A stretch of DNA of 24,553 nt, taken from Nitrospira sp. (GTDB lineage: Bacteria; Nitrospirota; Nitrospiria; Nitrospirales; Nitrospiraceae). The notes beneath the pieces were generated by a model. That model was not told the DNA's origin and did no database searches. It saw only the letters and a list, made by a program, of their open reading frames with translations. Below are positions 1 through 8,422 of this stretch, piece by piece (position 1 is the stretch's first letter; every line of letters begins with the position of its first letter). The position numbers and the translations under genes were made by a program. The stretch covers positions 1 through 24,553 of the forward strand of contig JANYBU010000019.1 in NCBI GenBank assembly GCA_025360665.1. Reading direction: 5' to 3'.

Positions 1-472
<472 letters not shown>

Positions 473-510
473 ACAAAATTCACAGAACCACGAAGCGAGA
501 GAGGATTGTC

Positions 511-1614
511 TTACATCAGGGGGTCGAAACGCAAGCCATGGGCATCGGCCACGGCTCGATGGGTAATTTTTCCGCCTGACAGGTTCACCCCTTTCGCCAG
601 TCCAGCGTCTGCCCGCACGGCCTCCTCCACCCCCTGCGAGGCCAGACGCAGAAGATACGGAAGCGTGGCGTTCGTCAACGCGACAGTCGACGTACGCGGA
701 ACAATCCCCGGCATATTGGCCACACAATAATGGAGCACCCCGTCCACTACATAGACCGGGTCCGAATGCGTCGTGGGTTTCGTGGTCTCGAAGCAGCCGC
801 CTTGATCAACCGCGACATCCACCACCACGGCTCCTGGCTTCATCCGCGCCACCAGTCCACGCGAGACCAATTTTGGCGCTCGAGCCCCAGAAACGAGGAC
901 CGCCCCGATCACAAGATCTGCAGCTATCACTGACTCGTCAATCGCAGCTTGCGTGGAGGCACGCGTGACAATTCGACCACAATACAATTCGTCGAGTACC
1001 CGGAGCCGTTCAAGGTCGAGATTGATCACGATCACCTGAGCCCCCATCCCGACAGCGATTCGAGTCGCCGCGCTACCCACCACCCCAGCCCCAAGCACCA
1101 CAACCTTCCCCGGCTCCACGCCAGGCACACCGGCCAAGAGAAGCCCGCGTCCTCCTTGCGTCTTTTCCAGATAGTGTGCGCCGATCTGCACCGACATCCG
1201 CCCCGCGATTTCGCTCATCGGCTTGAGCATCGGCCGCGTGCCGTCTTTCGCCTCGATCGTCTCGTAGGCAATCGCCGTGATCGTGGTATCCAGAAGGGCC
1301 TTCGTAAGCTCCGGCAAGGTCGCCAAATGCAGATAGGTAAACAGGGTCTGGCCCGGACGGAAGAAGTGGCACTCGGAAAGCAGCGGTTCCTTCACCTTCA
1401 CAATGAGCGTCGCCTGCTGAAACAGCTGCTCTTTTGATGCGGCCATGGTAGCGCCGGCAGTCCGGTAGTCCTCATCTGAGTATCCGCTGCCGACTCCGGC
1501 CGATGGTTCGATCCAGACGTCGTGGCCGGCCTGACGCAAAACCCGCACTCCATCCGGAGTGACACTGACACGATACTCATGATCCTTGATCTCTTTTGGC
1601 ACCCCGATAACCAT
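511..1614 (-). CDS. ald: Alanine dehydrogenase
   Basis: This 367-residue protein is the usual length for NAD-dependent L-alanine dehydrogenase, which interconverts L-alanine and pyruvate plus ammonium in the cytoplasm. The N-terminus MVIGVPKEIKDHEYRV is the family hallmark. PMSEIAGRMSVQIGAHYLEK follows near the middle, then a Rossmann NAD-binding loop VVVLGAGVVGSAA and the late segment ANMPGIVPRTST typical of Ald. I chose the ATG at 1614 because AGGAGG lies 8 bases upstream; an ATG two codons earlier would have only a 2-base spacing, and the longer upstream frame is not family-like. The gene is divergent from the zinc-ribbon gene at 1788. It may supply alanine for the cell wall or help assimilate or release ammonium. 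Confidence 0.96.
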   Translation of the reverse strand: MVIGVPKEIKDHEYRVSVTPDGVRVLRQAGHDVWIEPSAGVGSGYSDEDYRTAGATMAASKEQLFQQATLIVKVKEPLLSECHFFRPGQTLFTYLHLATLPELTKALLDTTITAIAYETIEAKDGTRPMLKPMSEIAGRMSVQIGAHYLEKTQGGRGLLLAGVPGVEPGKVVVLGAGVVGSAATRIAVGMGAQVIVINLDLERLRVLDELYCGRIVTRASTQAAIDESVIAADLVIGAVLVSGARAPKLVSRGLVARMKPGAVVVDVAVDQGGCFETTKPTTHSDPVYVVDGVLHYCVANMPGIVPRTSTVALTNATLPYLLRLASQGVEEAVRADAGLAKGVNLSGGKITHRAVADAHGLRFDPLM

Positions 1615-1787
1615 GGACATTCCCTCCTCGCGCAATCCATCCGAAAACTCTTCGTTCATTTTATATACAACAGCTGTGAAAATGCACGGGTGGAGTCCTG
1701 GGGACGGCCTCATCAAGTAGACAGTGCGCGCAGGCCTGGTGTAAGATTCGCCCGCTCTTCAGCTCACGATCGATAGAGGGAGGCTCT

Positions 1788-2171
1788 ATGGATTCCGCAA
1801 CTGTATCCTGCAACGCCTGCGGCGCCACCGGTACCGCACTCATGAAGTTATCGCTCGGGAAGGACTTTTTCGGTCGAACCTACGATCGCCTGTCCCCGTC
1901 GACTGATCAAAGCCCTAAATGGTACTGCGAAGGCTGTTCGATGCAGAAAAATCTCCAGCGCGACTTTCGCGATATCACCGCCGAGTTCGACAAGCTTGGG
2001 GCCGGACAGAGCTCTCAACTGTCGAAACCCGATGAGTCCCAGCGTGCCGCGTTGCGCCTGAGAGAAATTGTCGCCCTACTCGATGCCGCACAGAACCACT
2101 CACCTCTGCTCGCAAGCGGCGACGTCAAACGTTTACTTGAACGACTTAATACCATCACTATTCCAGCTTAG
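1788..2171 (+). CDS. Hypothetical zinc-ribbon protein
   Basis: This 127-residue cytoplasmic protein is not one I can name. Two CxxC pairs, C8-C11 and C47-C50, frame the first 50 residues and look like a zinc ribbon whose knuckles are separated by about 35 residues. The rest is polar and probably helical, with LRLREIVALLDAAQ and VKRLLERLNTI as likely helices. A strong ribosome binding site (GAGGGAGG) sits just upstream of the ATG. The TAG stop codon is made from the first bases of a downstream inverted-repeat element (2167-2348), so the present C-terminus may have been set by that insertion or may simply abut it. There is no signal peptide or membrane segment. Confidence 0.75.
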   Translation: MDSATVSCNACGATGTALMKLSLGKDFFGRTYDRLSPSTDQSPKWYCEGCSMQKNLQRDFRDITAEFDKLGAGQSSQLSKPDESQRAALRLREIVALLDAAQNHSPLLASGDVKRLLERLNTITIPA

Positions 2172-2348
2172 CCCGGACTATTCATGAACACCTGCTACGT
2201 CGTCCGATCCTCTCGCCCGGCAGGGCTTTTCTCGTTCGGCCTCCTCGACGGACTGCACGTACGCCTACGTCGGCCTTACTTGCGAGAAGCCCTGGCGGGC
2301 TTCGGTCTCGAACGCCTCGCGACGGCATTCATGAATAATCCGGGCTAG
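2167..2348. repeat. CTAG-flanked inverted-repeat element, copy 1
   Basis: The left end reads TAGCCCGGACTATTCATGAA from 2169. The right end TTCATGAATAATCCGGGCTAG (2328-2348) is its near-perfect reverse complement. Inside, GCCCGGCAGGGCTTTTCTCG pairs with a segment around 2283-2301 (CGAGAAGCCCTGGCGGGC), so the whole 180 bp can fold into one long imperfect hairpin. No open frame is credible. The same ends occur at 13127-13281 and 15860-16055. The layout resembles a MITE-type non-autonomous element with CTAG at its borders. The left border contributes the stop codon of the preceding gene. Confidence 0.8.
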
Positions 2349-2361
2349 GCCACAATCGATC

Positions 2362-2712
2362 ATGTCTGGATACAAACGTCATATTTTCATCTGTACCAAC
2401 CAGCGGAGCCCTGATGATCCCCGTGGGAGTTGCTCCAAGCTGGGATCTGAGACGCTCCACGCTCGCTTCAAGCAAGAAGCAAAGCGGCTGGACTTGAAAG
2501 ACGTCGTACGCGCCAATAAAGCCGGGTGCCTCGATCATTGTGCCCAAGGGCCAAGCGTCGTGATCTATCCCGAAGGTGTGTGGTATCAAGTCAAATCCGA
2601 AGACGACGTGACGGAAATCATGGAGCGCCACGTCATCAAGGGCGAGGTCGTGACCCGTCTTATCATGCCCGATCACCCAGCTCCCACGACACTCCTTCCG
2701 CTCAAATCGTAG
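2362..2712 (+). CDS. [2Fe-2S] ferredoxin, thioredoxin-like fold
   Basis: This 116-residue protein matches the thioredoxin-like [2Fe-2S] ferredoxins (Shethna/NuoE-C type), soluble one-electron carriers. The N-terminus KRHIFICTNQR is characteristic, and four cysteines lie at C11, C24, C56 and C60 in the C-x12-C ... AGCLDHC pattern that ligates the cluster. GPSVVIYPEGVWY follows, as expected. The ATG at 2362 is only 13 bases after the right end of a repeat element. The best upstream purine run (AGG at 2347-2349) belongs to that element and is spaced far from the start, so translation initiation may be modest. The gene leads a three-gene redox group on the same strand. Its electron partner is not indicated. 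Confidence 0.93.
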   Translation: MSGYKRHIFICTNQRSPDDPRGSCSKLGSETLHARFKQEAKRLDLKDVVRANKAGCLDHCAQGPSVVIYPEGVWYQVKSEDDVTEIMERHVIKGEVVTRLIMPDHPAPTTLLPLKS

Positions 2713-2733
2713 CGTCGCACCACAAGGATCCTG

Positions 2734-3147
2734 ATGGCCGTCGAAGAAAAGTGGAAAGCCAACCTGGAAAAGGTGGCCTTCATGAAGCAGTTTCCGGGAT
2801 TACTCGGCAACTGGGACGCTTTGGCGGGCAAAGCCATTAAGGCCGTCATCCCGCTCAAGGGGAAACAGGGAGCCGCAGTGCTGGTGTGCACCGATGGCAC
2901 CTTTACCATTGTGCCCCCCATGGCACCGGAGCCATACGAGTTGGGCGAGGCGTTGGCGTTGGCACGGGTACTCCTCGAGCCGACGCATCAGGCAGCCTAC
3001 GTGGAGTATGATCGACTGGTCAAGCAGGACAAAGACGCCCTCAAGTCGGCCAGGGTCGACAAGATTCTCGGAGCGATTCACAACAATCTAGAGCAGATTC
3101 CAGAATTGAAAGATCGGCTGAAAGAACTTGTGAAGGAGTGGAAGTGA
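2734..3147 (+). CDS. Conserved hypothetical protein between two ferredoxin genes
   Basis: This 137-residue soluble protein has no motif I recognise. The first 95 residues contain hydrophobic beta-like strands (AVIPLKGKQGAAVLVCTDGTF and FTIVPPMAPEPYEL), and the last 50 are strongly charged and probably helical (EYDRLVKQDKDALKSARVDK, then a KDRLKELVKEWK end). It has a single cysteine and no cluster motif. AAGGA lies 5 bases before the ATG. It follows the [2Fe-2S] ferredoxin by 21 bp, and its stop codon overlaps the GTG start of the [4Fe-4S] protein. Such tight packing implies an operon and a role connected with those electron carriers, perhaps as a partner or assembly factor; that is inference only. 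Confidence 0.85.
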   Translation: MAVEEKWKANLEKVAFMKQFPGLLGNWDALAGKAIKAVIPLKGKQGAAVLVCTDGTFTIVPPMAPEPYELGEALALARVLLEPTHQAAYVEYDRLVKQDKDALKSARVDKILGAIHNNLEQIPELKDRLKELVKEWK

Positions 3148-3443
3148 GCAGCAGCCTCCCAGATAGAAACATGTTCGATATCTTTTCCCAAGGTCTCTTT
3201 GAAGGAATCAAACCTATGATGATCATTCGCGATCACCTCATCCGTCACCCCGACCGCTGCACCCATCAAGCCATCTGTGTTCCGATCTGCCCGACCGGCG
3301 CCTGGCTCTCGACTCCTCCCTACAAGTTCGATGCTTCCCGCTGCCTGGAAAGCTGTCGCCTCTGCCTGGATGCCTGTCCCTCGCAGGCGATTTTTGGGGT
3401 GTTCAAAAAGGGGGAGAAGTTGCTGGAGCCGCAAAAAAAGTAG
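3144..3443 (+). CDS. [4Fe-4S] ferredoxin-like protein with an incomplete first motif
   Basis: This 99-residue protein is a small bacterial-type dicluster ferredoxin relative. The second motif is C67-x3-C71-x2-C74-x3-C78-P, and the first is C39-x5-C45-x3-C49-P. In the first, a glutamine (Q42) stands where the second cysteine of CxxCxxCxxxCP would be, so only seven ligand cysteines are present and one cluster may be [3Fe-4S] or otherwise ligated. I chose GTG at 3144 because AAGGAG lies 5 bases upstream and the start overlaps the previous stop (GTGA), giving translational coupling. ATG at 3171 is an alternative. The residues before C39 (IIRDHLIRHPDRC) are polar with no membrane segment, so it is likely cytoplasmic. 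Confidence 0.88.
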   Translation: MSSSLPDRNMFDIFSQGLFEGIKPMMIIRDHLIRHPDRCTHQAICVPICPTGAWLSTPPYKFDASRCLESCRLCLDACPSQAIFGVFKKGEKLLEPQKK

Positions 3444-3449
3444 GTCGGG

Positions 3450-3620
3450 TGTGTCAGGGCCTGGCACTTCCTCGCCTCCAGAGTGCGCACGCTTGCTCCG
3501 TGGGGCGGAAACCTTCTGGAATTCCCTCGCAGACTCGGTCAGTTCCAGCTTTCCTTCCCCACAGAGCAGGCGTGCGAATTTCGCTCCTCCGGCGGAAGTC
3601 AGTGCCAAAGCCCTGTCACA
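3450..3620. repeat. Long imperfect palindromic element
   Basis: The outer arms TGTGTCAGGGCCTGGCACT (3450-3468) and AGTGCCAAAGCCCTGTCACA (3601-3620) are near reverse complements. Further in, the stretch around 3485-3512 (GTGCGCACGCTTGCTCC then GTGGGGCGGAAACC) pairs with the stretch around 3550-3580 (CTTCCCCACAGAGCAGGCG). A short CTGGAATTC/CAGTTCCAG pairing lies near the tip, so almost the full 171 bp folds back on itself. It begins 7 bp after the [4Fe-4S] gene stop. It codes for nothing credible and may act as a mobile repeat or a 3' stabilising or terminating structure. Confidence 0.65.
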
Positions 3621-3802
3621 TCCATAGTGAGAGATCTGGGGTCGGCTCGAATGTGGGCTACAAATGCAGTGCATCCGTTCCAGCCCCAGCAGGTGAGAAC
3701 CAAGAGAGAAACAGACCGCATCTCCTCGGCAAATGCGGTGCCCTCGCCGTAGATCCGTTTTTTGTTTCGATGCGGGAGTCTGCGAGACGACGGGGCTTTG
3801 CC

Positions 3803-3826
3803 GGCAGCAGGCGATTGCCTGCTGCC
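3803..3826. terminator. Perfect 10-bp hairpin after the DUF4382 gene
   Basis: GGCAGCAGGC at 3803-3812 pairs perfectly with GCCTGCTGCC at 3817-3826 across a GATT loop. It lies 14 bp beyond the stop codon of the minus-strand lipoprotein gene, in the convergent gap after the ferredoxin operon. No T-run follows on either strand, so a classical intrinsic terminator is not proven; it could be a terminator without a U-tract or an mRNA 3' stabiliser. Confidence 0.5.
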
Positions 3827-3839
3827 AGAATCCGTCGGT

Positions 3840-5098
3840 TTACGGCGTCAAAATAAAGTTTTGGGGTGTATTCACCGTGGTAATGTCCGGGATGTTGAGG
3901 GACTTGGTTTGGTAACCAGCCGCAGAAGTCTCGATAGCATACTTCTTTGCGACAGCGGATTGCGGAGTAAGGGTAATCGGAAGGGGGGTGGCGTACTGCC
4001 CGAGTGATGGCGCGGCAATGGGCAGCGTCAGGGTATACGGGTAGTTGCCGGTTGGATTGTTTTGAGAATCGACTTCAGAAACAGCGACCTGCGACTTCAC
4101 GGTTACAGTTGGGCTACTGCCGAACGTTTGCTTTGCTGCGACAAAAACAGTTTCATCAGTTGCACTGAGTGGGCTCAACGTCACCGTGCCGCTAATGGTC
4201 TTGGGCGAGGGGTCCTGCCCCAACGTAATCGGCGGAGCCGGCATAGAGTTTGTGCTGACCGGAGTAATACTGGTGAGATCTGGGACCGGCACTCCCGCAA
4301 TGACCGCTGTCGCGTGGTTGTCTGCGGTGATCACGACATCGTAGTTTCCCGGCGCGAGATGGGCAAGAAAGAATTCGCCGGTCTGCGTGTTCAGCACCGT
4401 CTCACGAATGATTGTACCGCCCTGCTGGGCCGAGATTAAGACATTGGGCAGGGTCTTATCGACAAAACCATTGATACCGTTCAGTACAGTCGGAATGACT
4501 TTGATCACCGGCTTGAGCTTGTACATCCCATTACCGGTCTGCACGATGGATTTGCAGGCATCAAAATCGAGCAGCAGATCGACACGTTGCCCGGACCCTA
4601 CATCGAACTGGTGGATCAACTTAATGCCGGATTGTATTGCACTGGGCGTATCGAGTGGCTCCACAGCTTTCGTGGCTGATAGGACAACGTAGTTATCAGG
4701 GGGTGAATTACCTTTGTTCGGGACCAAGACCAGTCGCAATTGCGTGTAATGGCCTGCCGCCAACGGTGTTTGGCCAAGCGTTAAGAGGGCGAAATTCGGT
4801 TGCGTTGGATCGTTGAGATCGAGCAGATTGATTTTCTGTGCGGGATTGAGCGTGATATCGGTCCAGCCCGGGGTATTGTCGTCTGAGTGTCGCTTTGATG
4901 TATCCGCACCTTGCTGACGGTGACGTTTACTTGGGCATAACCGCAGGCCGGCGCATCAGTCATCGATACGCTAAGCGTGCCGGGTTGTGCAGTAGTCCCA
5001 CCACCACCGTTACCGCCGCTGCCACAGCCGGCAACCAAACCGGCCAGCAGCAATCCCAGCACCCTTATGAGCGTTTTGGAAAAGTTCTTGGACTTCAT
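3840..5098 (-). pseudogene. DUF4382 lipoprotein gene split by a frameshift
   Basis: The N-terminal part starts at ATG 5098 after AGGTGG. It has a lipoprotein signal with lipobox LVAGC (C25), a Gly/Ser linker, then GTLSVSMTDAPACGYAQVNV, the start of a DUF4382 domain. The frame is lost near 4880-4891. In another frame the family sequence resumes at once (DDNTPGWTDITLNPAQKINL, then GHYTQLRLVLVPN and DVGSGQRVDLLLDFDACKSI) and continues to the TAA at 3840, ending in carboxypeptidase-regulatory-like beta repeats. Adding one base near 4886 would give a single protein of about 420 residues, probably anchored on the periplasmic or outer face. Coding quality on both sides is intact, so this is either a very recent mutation or a sequencing error. 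Function of the family is unknown. Confidence 0.85.
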
Positions 5099-5556
5099 GG
5101 TTCACCACCTGTTCTGTTAATTTTTGACCACATCAGCATTCAGATCACATGTGAGCATGGTCTATTATGATGATACCTGGCGAGCCGTACCGCGATCTCT
5201 GTACTGTTAACCGCCGTAGCTTTAAGCAAATTGCATGCTATTGGATCCAGTTCTGCGAAACAATCCGTAACTCTATCTGCAGTCCTCAGCAAATTCCCTG
5301 TCGTTTACTTAATGCTATATAAAACAACCGGCTACGATCACAAAACGGACGGTCACGTCCCATGCTGTAAATATTCTCATCATGCGCCGCTTTCCTGCAA
5401 TTCCACTTTAGTAGGTGACGCGGTGTTGGCATTTTCATACAAGCCTAGCCGTATTATTTATCAGCACCCCTCCCTGAGTGAGGCCACCCTTGTTGGTCCC
5501 ACTGCGCCCGTCGAACCCTCCTGGTTCCGAATTTGACTCTGACACACCCCTTCCCA
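5099..5556. other. AT-richer intergenic region, no supported gene
   Basis: This stretch is visibly less GC-rich than its surroundings. It holds one open frame of about 100 codons on the plus strand (5231-5536), but that frame has no ribosome binding site and no family resemblance. A short palindrome TCACATGTGA occurs at 5145-5154, about 50 bases upstream of the DUF4382 lipoprotein start, and could be a regulator site for that gene. I found no convincing promoter hexamers. Confidence 0.45.
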
Positions 5557-5656
5557 AGAATAGCGACCTATGTTCATTCCAACTGCGCGCGTCCAACGAG
5601 GGCCTTCTGAGGCCGCGCGTTGCGCGAGCAGTTGGAATGAACTAGGTCGCTATTCT
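5557..5656. repeat. 100-bp palindromic repeat overlapping the permease stop codon
   Basis: The left arm (5557-5586, beginning AGAATAGCGACCTATG) and the right arm (5628-5656, ending AGGTCGCTATTCT) are reverse complements over about 29 bases with one extra base. The arms contain TTCATTCCAACTGC and GCAGTTGGAATGAA. The centre is GC-rich, with GGCCT-TCTG-AGGCC as a small tip hairpin. The TAG stop codon of the minus-strand permease gene (5650-5652) lies inside the right arm. The structure could terminate or protect the permease transcript and may be a dispersed repeat. Confidence 0.75.
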
Positions 5657-8256
5657 TCTCTTAGCCCTTCCACCACCGGCTGTCGAGCTGCCCAGCGCGC
5701 GGGCCAGTAGCCGGCCACCAGGGCAGCCGTGAGTGCGAGTCCTACGGCTTGCAAAATCACTCCGCCTGGGACCGTCATCTGAATCGTCCAGCCAAAGGAC
5801 TGTTTATTGATCACGTGGATGAGAACCAGGGCGAGCAGCAGGCCTCCCACGACTCCCAGCACCGCCCCGATTAACCCGAGATAGGCCGCTTCCCACAAGA
5901 CTAATCGCTCCACTTGCCTCGTGCTGGCGCCGATAGCCCGCAACGTGGCAAACTCGCGTCGTCGCTCCAACACAGCCGTCACCAGGGTATTGACGATGCC
6001 GAGCACGGCCACCAGCACGGCAATGGCTTCAAGGACATAGGTCAACACGAAGGAGCGGTCGAAGATCTCTAGAATCTCTTTCCGCAACTCGTGGTTTCGG
6101 AGCACCAACGGTGGGACCATCACTCCGTCCAACCCGGCGACATGTGTGACAATCGACTGCCGAACTTGCTCTGCATCGGCCCCGGTAGCCAGATAGATGA
6201 GAAACACTATCACCCGGTCGTCGTGCCATTGTCGCTGATACCATGTTCGATCCATTACCATCTTCCCGCCGTCGGTCGCATAATCGTAAAAGACTCCCTC
6301 GACGGACACAGCAGCGGGTCCCGCCGGGGTCGTGATCGAGAACGTATCCCCCTCGCGAAGCCGTAATCGAGTCGCCAACACTTCCGACAGGAGGACGCCT
6401 CCGGTCTCTGCAGCCCTCAACAGAGCTTTGCTCGAGTCTCCATGAATCATCAGATACCGGCTGCGCTGCGCATGGAGCCGGAGATCTCGTGAGACCAATG
6501 CCACCGGCTGACCCGCGACATCCACATACACATCCCGAACGGTATCGACCGCAGCAACGCCGTCAATCGCCGACAGGGTCGAACGCCAAGTTCCTGGCAA
6601 GGCACGCGACGCCTGCCCGGCCTGCTTCCCCTGGAGCCAGGATTGCGGGGCCACGATGAGATCGGCCATCACGGTCTCGTCCACCCAGACCTCGACCGTG
6701 TCACGAAAACTGCGAACCATGACGGCCACACCGATCATGATCGACAATCCCACCATCAACGCCGACACCGTCACCGCATTCCGGCCCGGATGGCGCGCAG
6801 CCTGGTCTGCCGCGATGAGACGGAGACTCCCCCCAAGCATCATCGTCCTGCTCTCCTGGCGAGGGCGCCGCATGCCCAACGCCTGGATACAAAGTGGCGC
6901 AAGAAAGGAAAGTGCCCCCAAGAGACAGATTGTCGCGAGATAGCCAAAGAGCGGCAGGCCTCCGACCGGGCCCATTAGCGAACAGAGGCCTGCCAACACC
7001 AACAACACGAGACTGATCCAGCCACACAGGCCCGCCCTCAGTTGACGTGTCGATTCATAGTCTCCCGGTGCCAAAGCACGGACCATCACAGTCCTGCCGG
7101 CTTCCACACTGGGGCCCAAGGCTCCCACCATCGAGACCACTGTCCCGAGCAAAACCCCTTTCCCCACTGCCACGAACGTCAGCATGTCCATCGACAAGAT
7201 CAATCCGCCAGACGCGATCGGCGCATAGAGGTCTGAGATCGTTCGGCTCACGAGCGACACCAAACTCCTGGCCAGCCAGATCCCACCAAGCCCTCCCAAT
7301 AGCCCGCCAAGAAGACCGAGCAACCCTGCTTCCACGAGAAACAACACGACGACCCGCCGCTCCGTCATGCCGAGCGCGCGATAGATGCCGATCTCGCGCC
7401 TCCGTTGCGCCACAGCAAAGGCTATCGTGTTGTAGATCAGGAACATCCCGACGAGCAACCCGACCCAGCTCATGACCGTCAGATTGAGCTGGAAAGCCCC
7501 CACCATGCTTTCGACCTGCTTCGTCCGTTGCGCCGGCCGTTGCACGACAAGATGGGGGGGAAGAACCGCACGCACGGAGGCAACGATGTCGTCGAGCGGT
7601 CGATCAGGCGTCGTCACCAGCTCGATCCGATCCAACCGCCCGATTGATTGAAACAACAGCTGCGCCGCAGCAATATCCATGACGGCAAGCCGATCCCAGA
7701 GGGACGAGCGCGCCGCCTCGCTATGAATGAGCCCTACAACTCGCAGCCGCACGAGACGCCCCCCTGCCATCACCTCGACGATACTGCCGACTCCCAGGTT
7801 CCAGTCGGCAGCAGCCTGACGGCCAAGATACAGCGCATCCGGAGCCAGGAGCGCCTCCAGTGCCACGACTGCGTCACCCTGTAATATCTGAAACCCACGC
7901 GTCCCGACCTCCGCGAGTAGATCCAGTCCCATGATCTGAAGCACCTGGCCACGCGGCTCCCCCTGGGCGACCACGACCGCTTCTTCAATGACCGGAGCAG
8001 CGCTCACCACCCCCTCGACCGCACGAACAGCCGTGATCGCCGATTCATCTACTCCGAGATCATGGCCCGTAACTTCCAATGTGGCAGGACCGGCTACCGT
8101 CGTGACAGCCTGCTCGAAGGATCGCAGGACTTGCATGTTCGCCGTCCCGATGGCCACGGAGGCCAGCACACCCAGGGCCACTCCCGCGATGCTGAGCAGG
8201 GTGCGAAATGGCCGCTGGAGAACATGTGCGCGGATTAGGGCGAGTGGTATAGTCAT
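5650..8256 (-). CDS. FtsX-family ABC transporter permease, duplicated type
   Basis: This 868-residue inner-membrane protein has the double-FtsX layout of YbbP-like permeases. One TM lies near residues 13-35, followed by a large periplasmic domain. TMs follow near 255-280, 310-335, 360-380 and two between 410 and 455, another near 495-515 begins the second half, and a second periplasmic domain precedes three TMs near 740-765, 795-815 and 835-855. The cytoplasmic coupling segments RRREIGIYRALG and RRREFATLRAIG appear after the second TM of each half, as in FtsX/LolC/MacB. The partner ATPase is probably the gene at 9624-10340, although another gene pair now separates them. Substrate is unknown; relatives move lipoproteins or peptides or drive periplasmic mechanotransmission. 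The start at 8256 has AGG 6 bases upstream. Confidence 0.93.
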   Translation of the reverse strand: MTIPLALIRAHVLQRPFRTLLSIAGVALGVLASVAIGTANMQVLRSFEQAVTTVAGPATLEVTGHDLGVDESAITAVRAVEGVVSAAPVIEEAVVVAQGEPRGQVLQIMGLDLLAEVGTRGFQILQGDAVVALEALLAPDALYLGRQAAADWNLGVGSIVEVMAGGRLVRLRVVGLIHSEAARSSLWDRLAVMDIAAAQLLFQSIGRLDRIELVTTPDRPLDDIVASVRAVLPPHLVVQRPAQRTKQVESMVGAFQLNLTVMSWVGLLVGMFLIYNTIAFAVAQRRREIGIYRALGMTERRVVVLFLVEAGLLGLLGGLLGGLGGIWLARSLVSLVSRTISDLYAPIASGGLILSMDMLTFVAVGKGVLLGTVVSMVGALGPSVEAGRTVMVRALAPGDYESTRQLRAGLCGWISLVLLVLAGLCSLMGPVGGLPLFGYLATICLLGALSFLAPLCIQALGMRRPRQESRTMMLGGSLRLIAADQAARHPGRNAVTVSALMVGLSIMIGVAVMVRSFRDTVEVWVDETVMADLIVAPQSWLQGKQAGQASRALPGTWRSTLSAIDGVAAVDTVRDVYVDVAGQPVALVSRDLRLHAQRSRYLMIHGDSSKALLRAAETGGVLLSEVLATRLRLREGDTFSITTPAGPAAVSVEGVFYDYATDGGKMVMDRTWYQRQWHDDRVIVFLIYLATGADAEQVRQSIVTHVAGLDGVMVPPLVLRNHELRKEILEIFDRSFVLTYVLEAIAVLVAVLGIVNTLVTAVLERRREFATLRAIGASTRQVERLVLWEAAYLGLIGAVLGVVGGLLLALVLIHVINKQSFGWTIQMTVPGGVILQAVGLALTAALVAGYWPARWAARQPVVEGLREE

Positions 8257-8422
8257 CTAGGGCCTGGGCGCGGTATTTACAGAACGAATCATAATGGGTG
8301 AGGAAGTGGGGATGAATCAAATCAATTGGGCCAGTAACGGAGCCCTGCACAAATTAGCAGTTTCGTTTACAGCGATACACACCTTTGCTAGACTCGCGTG
8401 AGTTGATGATGAGAGGTTATTG

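Noticed and set aside
3078..3674. Minus-strand open frame of about 200 codons
   Set aside because: It is antisense to the end of the unknown protein gene and to the ferredoxin gene, and its N-terminal part is the translated palindromic element at 3450-3620.
5231..5536. Plus-strand open frame of about 100 codons in the AT-richer gap
   Set aside because: There is no ribosome binding site, no family resemblance and irregular amino acid composition; treated as intergenic.
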